DNA from: Aliitabrizicola sp041905595
Lineage (GTDB): Bacteria; Pseudomonadota; Alphaproteobacteria; Rhodobacterales; Rhodobacteraceae
Length of the DNA stretch: 64,000 bases
Direction of reading: 5' to 3'
Assembly (NCBI GenBank): GCA_041905595.1
Contig: JAYRKT010000016.1
Coordinates: 23,970 to 87,969 of the forward strand
The notes below the pieces were generated by a model. It saw only the letters and a program-made list of their open reading frames with translations, did no database searches and was not told where the DNA came from. Made by a program: the position numbers and the translations under genes. This document shows, one piece after another, positions 18,313 to 25,594 of this stretch. The number at the start of each line of letters is the position of its first letter. Within the stretch, counting starts at the first letter, position 1.

Positions 18313-19734
18313 ATGACCAACCCGCCCCGCTATCCCCGCGACTTCACCGGTTACGGTGGCAATCCTCCCGACGCAGCCTGGCCCGGAGGGGCAAAGGTCG
18401 CGATCAGCTTGGTGCTGAACTACGAGGAAGGCGGCGAAAACTCGATCCTGCACGGCGATGCAGCGTCCGAGGCGTTCCTGTCCGACATCGCCGGGGCGGC
18501 ACCCTGGCCGGGCATGCGGCACTGGAACATGGAGTCGATCTACGACTACGGGGCGAGGGCCGGGTTCTGGCGGCTGCATGACCTGTTCACCTCGCGCCAT
18601 TTGCCGGTCACGATCTATGGCGTGGCGACGGCGCTGGCCCGAGCACCCGCGCAAGTCGCGGCGATGAAGGCCGCCGGGTGGGAGATTGCCAGCCACGGCC
18701 TGAAATGGGTCGACCACCGCGACATGCCCGAGGAGGAGGAGCGCCGACAGATCCTTGAGGCGATCCGCCTGCATACAGAGGTAACAGGCAGTCGCCCGAC
18801 CGGCTGGTATACCGGCCGCTGCTCGGTCAACACGGTGCGGCTGACGGCGGAACAGGGTTTCGACTGGATCTCTGACACCTACGATGACGACCTGCCCTAC
18901 TGGATCGAGGCAGGCGAACGCGACCAGTTGGTGATCCCCTACACGCTCGAAGCCAACGACATGCGCTTTGCCACCGCGCCCGGCTACATCACCGGCGAGC
19001 AGTTCTTCCAGTATCTAAAGGACAGCTTCGACACGCTTTATGCCGAAGGGCAGGCCGGACGCCCGAAGATGTTCTCGATCGGCCTGCACTGCCGCCTGAT
19101 CGGCCGTCCGGGCAAGATCGCCGGGCTGATCCGGTTCCTCGACTACGCGCAGGGCAAGGAAGGCGTCTGGTTCGCCCGCCGCCTCGACATCGCCCGGCAC
19201 TGGACCAAGACCCATCCGCCGCGTCGCTTCGAACGGCCGAGCCGGATGGACAAGGCGGCGTTCGTCGCGCGCTTTGGCGGCATCTTCGAACATTCGCCCT
19301 GGATCGCGGAGCGCGCCTGGGCGCTGGAACTTGGGCCGGCACATGACACGGCAACGGGACTGCACAATGCACTGGCGCGGATGTTCCGGTCTGCCGGCGA
19401 GGAGGAGCGGCTTGGTGTGCTGACCGCGCACCCTGACCTTGCCGGGAAACTGGCCCAAGCCAAGCGGCTGACGGCGGAAAGCACCTCTGAGCAGGCAAGC
19501 GCCGGACTGGATGCGCTGACCGACGAGGAACGTACGACCTTCCAGACGCTGAATGCGGAGTATGTGGCGAAGTTCGGCTTCCCCTTCATCATCGCCGTGC
19601 GCGAAAATACCAAGGCCTCGATCCTTTCGGCCTTCCAGACCCGCATCGCCAATGATCGTGCCGCTGAATTCGCCACGGCCTGCGCCCAGGTCGAACGTAT
19701 CGCCGAACTTCGCCTGAAGGATTTGCTGCAATGA
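18313..19734 (+). CDS. puuE: Allantoinase PuuE fused to OHCU decarboxylase (UraD)
   Basis: This 473-residue protein joins two enzymes. Residues about 1-300 are a NodB/polysaccharide-deacetylase-type allantoinase (YPRDFTGYGG, NYEEGGENS, GWEIASHGLKWVDH). Residues about 310-470 are an OHCU decarboxylase with the HPDLAGK and LNAEYVAKFGFPF motifs. The C-terminal half makes S-allantoin and the N-terminal half opens it to allantoate, so the fusion may channel the intermediate. An ATG at 18286 would add nine residues but has no ribosome site; 18313 begins the usual family N terminus and has AAAGGCG upstream. The stop overlaps the next gene. Confidence 0.93.
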   Translation: MTNPPRYPRDFTGYGGNPPDAAWPGGAKVAISLVLNYEEGGENSILHGDAASEAFLSDIAGAAPWPGMRHWNMESIYDYGARAGFWRLHDLFTSRHLPVTIYGVATALARAPAQVAAMKAAGWEIASHGLKWVDHRDMPEEEERRQILEAIRLHTEVTGSRPTGWYTGRCSVNTVRLTAEQGFDWISDTYDDDLPYWIEAGERDQLVIPYTLEANDMRFATAPGYITGEQFFQYLKDSFDTLYAEGQAGRPKMFSIGLHCRLIGRPGKIAGLIRFLDYAQGKEGVWFARRLDIARHWTKTHPPRRFERPSRMDKAAFVARFGGIFEHSPWIAERAWALELGPAHDTATGLHNALARMFRSAGEEERLGVLTAHPDLAGKLAQAKRLTAESTSEQASAGLDALTDEERTTFQTLNAEYVAKFGFPFIIAVRENTKASILSAFQTRIANDRAAEFATACAQVERIAELRLKDLLQ

Positions 19735-20567
19735 CAGCCTATTACGCCCCGCCTGGTGGCTTGCCGCCGCAATCCGCGATCCACACCGGTCGCGCGGTCT
19801 TTACCGAGGCCTATGCGGTGATACCGAAAGGGGTCTTCTCGGACATCGTGACAAGCTATCTTCCCGGATGGGCCGACACGCGGCTGTGGATGATCGCCCG
19901 GCCGATGTCGGGTTTCTCGGAAACCTTCAGCCAGTATGTGATGGAGGTTGAGCCCGGCGGCGGCTCGGACCAGCCCGAGAACGATCCGGCGGCGCAATCG
20001 GTGATCTTCGTGACAGCGGGCGAACTGACCCTGACGATCGAGGACGCGCGGCACCACCTGACCTCAGGTGGCTACGCCTATATTCCCGCCGGGACGGCCT
20101 GGCGGCTTTGGGCCGGCGGCACCGAGCCGGCCCGCTTTCATTGGGTGCGCAAGATCTGGGAACCGGCGGAGGGGATCCCGAAACCGACCGCCTTCGTTTC
20201 AAACGAACGGCAGATCGCCCCCATCGCCATGCCTGATACCGACGGGCGGTGGGCAACGACCCGCTTCGTCGATCCGGCCGACCTGCGCCACGACATGCAC
20301 GTGAACATCGTCACCTTCCTGCCAGGGGGCGTCATCCCGTTCGAAGAGACCCATGTCATGGAACACGGGCTTTATGTGCTGGAGGGCAAGGCCGTCTACC
20401 GGCTGAACCGCGACTGGGTCGAGGTCGAGGCGGGCGATTTCATGTGGCTGCGCGCCTATTGCCCGCAGGCCTGCTACGCCGCGGGGCCGGGGCCGTTCCG
20501 TTACCTGCTCTACAAGGACGTGAACCGTCATGCGCGGCTGCGCGGGCCGTGGTCGACGGGTCGCTGA
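19731..20567 (+). CDS. (S)-ureidoglycine aminohydrolase, bicupin
   Basis: The 278-residue protein has two cupin domains. The C-terminal one carries FEETHVMEHGLYVLEG, providing the His/Glu metal ligands of the AllE/UGHY family, followed by DFMWLRAYCPQACY. The N-terminal PPGGLPPQSAIHTGRAVFTE is also family-typical. It converts (S)-ureidoglycine to (S)-ureidoglycolate and ammonia. The ATG overlaps the puuE-uraD stop by four bases and ureidoglycolate lyase follows, giving successive steps. No allantoate amidohydrolase or allantoicase gene, which would supply the substrate, is in the window. Confidence 0.92.
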   Translation: MTAYYAPPGGLPPQSAIHTGRAVFTEAYAVIPKGVFSDIVTSYLPGWADTRLWMIARPMSGFSETFSQYVMEVEPGGGSDQPENDPAAQSVIFVTAGELTLTIEDARHHLTSGGYAYIPAGTAWRLWAGGTEPARFHWVRKIWEPAEGIPKPTAFVSNERQIAPIAMPDTDGRWATTRFVDPADLRHDMHVNIVTFLPGGVIPFEETHVMEHGLYVLEGKAVYRLNRDWVEVEAGDFMWLRAYCPQACYAAGPGPFRYLLYKDVNRHARLRGPWSTGR

Positions 20568-20580
20568 ACGGAGACGTCGA

Positions 20581-20651
20581 GGGGGGCTTTTCGCCCCCCG
20601 GTGCGGACTTGCGTCCGCCCCTCCCCCCGCAGGATATTTGAGCAAAAGAGA
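20581..20651. repeat. Two GC hairpins followed by a GGATATTTGAGCAAAAG tract
   Basis: GGGGGGC and GCCCCCC (20581-20598) form a seven-pair hairpin; a second arm pair GCGGAC/GTCCGC follows. Next comes a C-rich stretch and AGGATATTTGAGCAAAAGAG ending near 20651. From memory, C-rich tracts followed by GGATATTT and an A-rich tail recur between genes in Rhodobacteraceae genomes. The element sits in the 139-base gap between the ureidoglycine aminohydrolase and allA genes and could modulate readthrough. No T run follows, so it is not a classical terminator. Confidence 0.5.
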
Positions 20652-20706
20652 CAGGGACTTGATCAGGATGCCGGGTCCGGTCCGCAGGAGTTCGAGGACC
20701 GCCACC

Positions 20707-21198
20707 ATGCAGATCATCACCGCCGAGCCTCTTACCGCGCCGGCCTTTGCTGATTTCGGCGATGTGCTCTCGGCGGAGGGCGCTCCGGACCGGATGATCA
20801 ACGAGGGGCTTTGCGGTCGGCATCACGACCGCGCGCGGCTCGACTTTGTCGGCGGGCGGGCGGGGATCTCGATCTTCGACGCGGTGCCGCGTGCGCTTCC
20901 TTACGAGTTCGACCTGGTCGAGCGTCACCCGGAAGGGAGCCAGGCTTTCATCCCGATGGCGGCGGCGCCTTTTCTTGTCATTGTGGCGCCGGACGACGGT
21001 GGGCTGCCGGGCAGACCGCGCGCCTTTCTGACCGACGGAGCGCAGGCGATCAACCTGCATCGCGGCACTTGGCATGGCGTGCTGACACCCCTGTCTGCAC
21101 CGGGCCTGTTCGCCGTCGTGGACCGGATCGGCGATGGGGCCAATCTTGAGGAGCACCGCTATCCCGAGCGGTTTCGCGTGGTCTCCCCAGGCCGCTGA
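20707..21198 (+). CDS. allA: Ureidoglycolate lyase
   Basis: The 163-residue cupin-fold enzyme cleaves ureidoglycolate to glyoxylate and urea. Family features are MQIITAEPLTAPAFADFGDV at the N terminus, FIPMAAAPFLVIVAPDD in the centre, and NLHRGTWHGVLTPL with the metal-binding histidines near residue 120. The frame is open upstream from 20530 but that part overlaps the previous gene; the ATG at 20707 fits the family length. It completes ureide degradation started by PuuD and is separated from the preceding gene by a hairpin-rich spacer. Confidence 0.93.
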   Translation: MQIITAEPLTAPAFADFGDVLSAEGAPDRMINEGLCGRHHDRARLDFVGGRAGISIFDAVPRALPYEFDLVERHPEGSQAFIPMAAAPFLVIVAPDDGGLPGRPRAFLTDGAQAINLHRGTWHGVLTPLSAPGLFAVVDRIGDGANLEEHRYPERFRVVSPGR

Positions 21199-21205
21199 TC
21201 GGCCC

Positions 21206-22174
21206 TCAGGCCATCAGGCGCGCCACATCGAGCATCCGGTTGGAAAAACCCCATTCATTGTCGTACCAACCGAACACCCGGACCATCCCGCTCTTCGTGA
21301 CGCGGGTCTCGGGCAGCGCCATGACGATGCTCTCGGGCCTGGCCCTGAGATCGGTCGAGACAAGTGGTCGATCGGTAACCCCGATCACCCCGCCAGCCGC
21401 TGCAAGCACAACATTTAGCTCGGCTGCGGTCGGAACCCGCTCGACCATTACCGCTAGGTCGACGGCCGAGACGCTGGCGGTCGGAACCCGCACGGCCGAG
21501 CCTTCGATCCGGCCGGCGATCTCGGGCAGAACCTGATCGAGCAGGCGCTGAGCAGAAGTCGTGGTCGGAACCATCGACAGGGCGGCTGCCCGACTGCGGG
21601 CGAAATCGGCGGCCGGCGCATCGACGGTCGGCTGGCTGCCGGTGTAGCAATGTATGGTGGTCATGGAGCCGGTCACGACCCCGAAGGCTCGGTGCAGGAC
21701 CTTTGCCAGAGGCGCGAGTGCATTGGTGGTGCAGGACGCATTCGAGACGATGCGCTGGCCACCCAGGGCCGCCTCGTTCGCACCCAGCACCACGGTCAAC
21801 TCCGCCGCACGCGATGGGCCGGAGATCAGGACGCGTCCGGCGCCGGCGGCCAGTCCCTGCCCCGCAACCTCCGCACTGTCGGCGCGGCCGGTGCATTCCA
21901 TGACCACATCTATTCCGGTGAGATCCAGTCTCGTCAGGTCGGGAGTGCGATGAAGGGGAATTGCCTGGCCATTCACGACAAGCGCGCTATCCCGCAGGGC
22001 AACGCTGCCGCGGAACGGGCCGAAGACACTGTCATATTCAAAGAGGTAGGCGCACATCGCGGCGTCGGCGATGTCGTTTATCCCCGCGATCTCAAGCCCC
22101 GGCGCGGCTCCGCCCGCCCAGGCCCGCAGGACCGACCGGCCAATCCGGCCGAAACCGTTGATGAAGATGCGCAT
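21206..22174 (-). CDS. gap: Type I glyceraldehyde-3-phosphate dehydrogenase
   Basis: The 322-residue protein has the Rossmann start MRIFINGFGRIGRSVLRA, NDIADA (Asp for NAD specificity), YDSVFG, the catalytic cysteine in SNASCTTNAL, and the C-terminal YDNEWGFSNRM. The fourth residue after the catalytic Cys is Ala where most GAPDHs have a second Cys. The ATG at 22174 has GGAG eight bases upstream; the longer frame adds 19 unlikely residues. No pgk or tkt gene adjoins it, so it may be a secondary GAPDH or erythrose-4-phosphate-type enzyme. Confidence 0.9.
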   Translation of the reverse strand: MRIFINGFGRIGRSVLRAWAGGAAPGLEIAGINDIADAAMCAYLFEYDSVFGPFRGSVALRDSALVVNGQAIPLHRTPDLTRLDLTGIDVVMECTGRADSAEVAGQGLAAGAGRVLISGPSRAAELTVVLGANEAALGGQRIVSNASCTTNALAPLAKVLHRAFGVVTGSMTTIHCYTGSQPTVDAPAADFARSRAAALSMVPTTTSAQRLLDQVLPEIAGRIEGSAVRVPTASVSAVDLAVMVERVPTAAELNVVLAAAGGVIGVTDRPLVSTDLRARPESIVMALPETRVTKSGMVRVFGWYDNEWGFSNRMLDVARLMA

Positions 22175-22255
22175 GACCCGCTCCGTCCCTGTCCTGGGCG
22201 CAGTCAGATCATGGTGCGCGGGCGGGTTCAATGCCCCGCCCGGACGAGCAGGGCA

Positions 22256-22915
22256 TCAAGCCTTCGGGAAGAGCGCATCCGTCTGAGCCTGGACCTGCGC
22301 GGCAAGACCCGGATCGACGTTCATCTTCTGGGCCAGCAGCGCAAGATAGTCCCTCTCGGCGGGAGTATCGGGATCCACCACAATCACCGACGCCGTGTAA
22401 ATCTGCGCGGCTTCTTCCGCCGATGTCGCCATCGCCGCAATCCGGTCGATGTCGAGCGGCTGGGCAAGTTCTTCCTGGATCAGCTGCGCGACCTCTGGCC
22501 CGAGGCCAAGCGTCTGGATCTGCTGCTTGATCTTCTCCTGCTCGTCGATGGTGACGTTGCCATCCGCCTTTGCGGCCGCGATCATGGCCCTCACGAGGCG
22601 CGCATTCAGCTGGTCCGTGACCTGGGGCGCGGCTGTATCGAGGCCAAGCGCGCCGGTAATCGCATCCATCGGCGATTTGCCCGCCTGATAGTCGGCATAG
22701 GCGCGCGAGGCGAGGCTGCCGATGAGCGCGGCGCCTCCGACACGGGCAACACCCGCCAAGCCGCCCTTCCCCCCCAGCAGTACGCCGAGCAGGCCGCCTG
22801 CGAGGGCACCCTTTGTGCCGGTCGACTGCGCGTCCCAGCTTTGCCTGGCCTTGTTCACGAGGTCGCTCCCACCGCCCGCAAAGAGCTGGTCCATGAGCTT
22901 CGATACGTCTCTCAT
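22256..22915 (-). CDS. DUF533 / TerB-like family protein
   Basis: The 219-residue protein has an N-terminal soluble stretch and a glycine/alanine-rich hydrophobic segment GALAGGLLGVLLGGKGGLAG (about residues 37-56). A helical TerB-like domain follows, with ARLVRAMIAAAKADGNVTIDE near residue 105, the DG-containing motif of DUF533/YebE. It is probably membrane-associated. TerB-like domains bind metals in some proteins, but YebE-type proteins have no defined activity. The ATG at 22915 follows TTGAGG. It lies 271 bases downstream of the metal ATPase gene on the same strand. Confidence 0.8.
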   Translation of the reverse strand: MRDVSKLMDQLFAGGGSDLVNKARQSWDAQSTGTKGALAGGLLGVLLGGKGGLAGVARVGGAALIGSLASRAYADYQAGKSPMDAITGALGLDTAAPQVTDQLNARLVRAMIAAAKADGNVTIDEQEKIKQQIQTLGLGPEVAQLIQEELAQPLDIDRIAAMATSAEEAAQIYTASVIVVDPDTPAERDYLALLAQKMNVDPGLAAQVQAQTDALFPKA

Positions 22916-23192
22916 CCTCAAGTTCCCCCATCAGGCAAACAACTGGTGCCTAAGACGGGAAGGTATGGTCAGCATCATGACGTTTCAACGACGAGACAGC
23001 CACCTCGGGCAGCAGTCGCCTTGCAACAGCTACTCGCAGATGGAAATCGGCGAAAGTCCGCGCTGGTGGTGTCCGTTCATCGCCTGGTTTGCACCAACGG
23101 GCCGGATCAGCTCGTCCATCCGGGCCGCCACTTGTCGCTTGTCGAGGCTCTCGGCAACCGACCTGCGGTGCAGTCAATCCCGCCGTTGACGG

Positions 23193-25184
23193 TTACGCCG
23201 TCTTCCGGTCGGCCCGGATCGGATCGAACAACAAACGCAGGCCGTTCAGCACCACAAGTACCGTCCCGCCCTCGTGCCCGATGACCGCAAGCGGCAGGGG
23301 CAGTTCGAAGGCAAGCGCGCCAATCACCAGCAGGATCATCGCCGATAGGGCAAAGATCAGGTTCTGGCGAATGACGCGCCCGGTCCGTCGCGCCAGGCGG
23401 TGCGCCGCCGCGAGCCGGTCCATGTTTTCGGACAGCAGCGCGACGTCTGCAGCCTGGAGTGCAACTTCGCTGCCGGCCGCCCCCATCGCAATCCCGACGT
23501 CGGCTCGGGCCAGCGCCGCGGCATCGTTCACTCCGTCGCCGACAAAAGCGACCTTGCCCGCCTTGTGCAGGTCGGCCACAAGCCGCACCTTGTCTTCCGG
23601 CAGGAGGTCCGCATGGATCTCGTCATCGCGCAGGCCGAGTTCCCGGCCGATGCGCAGGGCAACCGGGCGGCGGTCGCCCGTCATCATCGCCAGCGTAGCG
23701 ATGCCGCCTTCACGCAGGGCCTCCAGCCCCGCACGCGATGTCGCCCGCGGACGGTCTGCGACCGTCACGGCGCCATAGACTTGGGCATCGCGCCCCAGAT
23801 AGACGATCGTCTCGGCCTCGTCGCCCAAGGCCTGCAGACCAGCCTGCTCCAGACTGGCGCCCATGCGGGCAGCCATACGCGCATTTCCCGCCCACAGCAG
23901 GTTCATCCCGTCATAGCTCTGGTCATCGCGGCCGGTGATCCCCTCACTTGGATGGGCTGTCACGCCAGATACTTCGACCGGGACCAGACCGCGAACCTCA
24001 ACAGCGCGCCGGACGGCGTCGGCGATGTGATGTTCGGAATGCGCCTCGATCCCGCCAAGAAGCGCCAGGAAGCGCTCTTCATCGCCGGTCAGATCAGCGA
24101 TGCGGGTAACCTCGGCCTGGCCGGTGGTCAGTGTGCCCGTCTTGTCGAAGGCAAAACTCTTGACCGCCCCCAGGGTTTCCAGCGCTGCGCCGCCCTTGAA
24201 CAGGACACCGCCACGCCCCGCCGCGGCCAGCGCGGACAAAATTGCCGCTGGCACCGAAATCACCACAGCGCATGGGCTGGCCGCGACCAGCAGTGTCGCA
24301 GCCCGATAAAGCGCATCGCCGAATGGCAATTCCAGCCAAAGGAAAACGCCAAGCGCTACAATCGAGCCCGCCAGCACGCCAACCGTATAGCGCTGACCGA
24401 ACCAGGCGCTGAACCGCTCCGAAGGAGCCTTCGCAGCCTGGGCCTCAGTTACCAGCTTGATCATCCTGGCAATGGTGCCCTCGGACGCTGTCCGGTCCAC
24501 CCGCACCTCAAGCACGGCATCTACGTTCACAGTCGCTTCGAAAACCGGCTGGCCGGGCCGTTTGTGCACCGGTACGGACTCGCCGGTGATCGTCGCCTCG
24601 TTGATCGAGCCTTCGCCCTCGACGATCGTGCCGTCCGCCGGCATCCGCGCGCCAGGGCGAATGACCACGCGATCCCCAACCACCAGGTCGCCGACTGCAA
24701 TCTCCAAGACCTGACCATCTGGTTCGCGGCGCAGCGCCGTTTCGGGCCGCAGAGCCATTAGCGCCTCGACCGCCCGCCTCGCCTTTCCCATCGCCAGCTC
24801 TTCGAGGGTAGTCGAGAGGCTGAACAGCATCAGCAGGACCGCACCTTCCATCGGCGCACCGACGACTGCCGCCGCGACGGCAGCCACGACCATCAGAAGG
24901 TCGACATCAAGAACGCGATCATTCCAAAGTTCGGACAGCGCCCGCACAGCTGGCGGAACGCCACCGGCCAGGTAAACGACGCCGAGCGCAAGTATCTGAA
25001 CTTCCCACGGACCCCGGCCAAGGACCATGGCAGCGGCCAACAGGAGGCCCCCTACAGTAAGGCCGGTCAGCAAAGTATCAGCCCGCGTATCGTCGCCTCG
25101 ATCCGCAAGCGAATGCGCCATCGGCCCGGTCGCCTCGAGCGGCGCCTTGGCCGCAATCTCGTGCGTCAGATCCTGCCCGTCCAT
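23193..25184 (-). CDS. Heavy-metal P-type ATPase, P1B-4-like (SPC / HEGGT type)
   Basis: The 663-residue ATPase has no N-terminal metal-binding domain. It shows the actuator motif TGES, the membrane SPC motif (AASPCAVVISVPAA), the phosphorylation motif DKTGTLT, the hinge GDGVNDAAAL and the terminal helix motif HEGGT. SPC plus HEGGT marks the P1B-4 subgroup, which exports cobalt, iron, zinc or nickel depending on the member. The nucleotide-binding HP dipeptide is HH here (HSEHHIADAV). The ATG at 25184 has AAGG upstream; an upstream TTG frame adds 21 residues. No regulator is adjacent, so the metal cannot be told. Confidence 0.9.
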   Translation of the reverse strand: MDGQDLTHEIAAKAPLEATGPMAHSLADRGDDTRADTLLTGLTVGGLLLAAAMVLGRGPWEVQILALGVVYLAGGVPPAVRALSELWNDRVLDVDLLMVVAAVAAAVVGAPMEGAVLLMLFSLSTTLEELAMGKARRAVEALMALRPETALRREPDGQVLEIAVGDLVVGDRVVIRPGARMPADGTIVEGEGSINEATITGESVPVHKRPGQPVFEATVNVDAVLEVRVDRTASEGTIARMIKLVTEAQAAKAPSERFSAWFGQRYTVGVLAGSIVALGVFLWLELPFGDALYRAATLLVAASPCAVVISVPAAILSALAAAGRGGVLFKGGAALETLGAVKSFAFDKTGTLTTGQAEVTRIADLTGDEERFLALLGGIEAHSEHHIADAVRRAVEVRGLVPVEVSGVTAHPSEGITGRDDQSYDGMNLLWAGNARMAARMGASLEQAGLQALGDEAETIVYLGRDAQVYGAVTVADRPRATSRAGLEALREGGIATLAMMTGDRRPVALRIGRELGLRDDEIHADLLPEDKVRLVADLHKAGKVAFVGDGVNDAAALARADVGIAMGAAGSEVALQAADVALLSENMDRLAAAHRLARRTGRVIRQNLIFALSAMILLVIGALAFELPLPLAVIGHEGGTVLVVLNGLRLLFDPIRADRKTA

Positions 25185-25271
25185 TTTCGACCTTCGTCTA
25201 TCGGCGTAACACCTCCAGAAGGTTGCACGGAATGACGGAAGCTCCAATGACTTGCCGCAAGTCGCGAGGTG

Positions 25272-25580
25272 TCAACGCACATCTTCCCCGATACGCACCG
25301 TCAGGAACCCATTGTTAGGAAAGGTCTCGATCGCCCCATCAGCATAGGTGATGCGGAACTCACCTTCATAAAGCCCGGCATCCGTCGTATCGGCTGCGGC
25401 CCAGCCATACTCCACGACCGCCCCTTCAAGGATATCGCAGGGCGCGTCGATGATCGTCGCTCCGCCGCGCAGTCGCATCTGGAACTGCACGGTGGCCCCG
25501 ACCAGACTGACCGCAGGCTCAAGCGCATAGCGCAGGGCGGGCGAGGTGTCGCCGCGCTTGATATAGAATGTCTCGTTCAT
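25272..25580 (-). CDS. Small phage-tail/baseplate-like protein
   Basis: The 102-residue protein (MNETFYIKRGDTSPALRYAL at the start) resembles the short beta-sandwich N-terminal modules of phage baseplate-upper or tail-fibre proteins: an alternating hydrophobic pattern, then a YEGEFRITYADGAIETFPNN segment and no catalytic motif. AGGAG lies nine bases before the ATG. It is the last gene of a four-gene phage-like set and begins 14 bases after the SGNH/LamG gene ends. The structural role is inferred from context and family resemblance only. Confidence 0.6.
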   Translation of the reverse strand: MNETFYIKRGDTSPALRYALEPAVSLVGATVQFQMRLRGGATIIDAPCDILEGAVVEYGWAAADTTDAGLYEGEFRITYADGAIETFPNNGFLTVRIGEDVR

Positions 25581-25594
25581 TCGCTTTTCTCCTC

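Noticed and set aside
22922..23192. Possible small gene between the DUF533 protein and the metal ATPase
   Set aside because: Only short frames without ribosome sites or recognisable motifs were found in these 271 bases; nothing can be supported.
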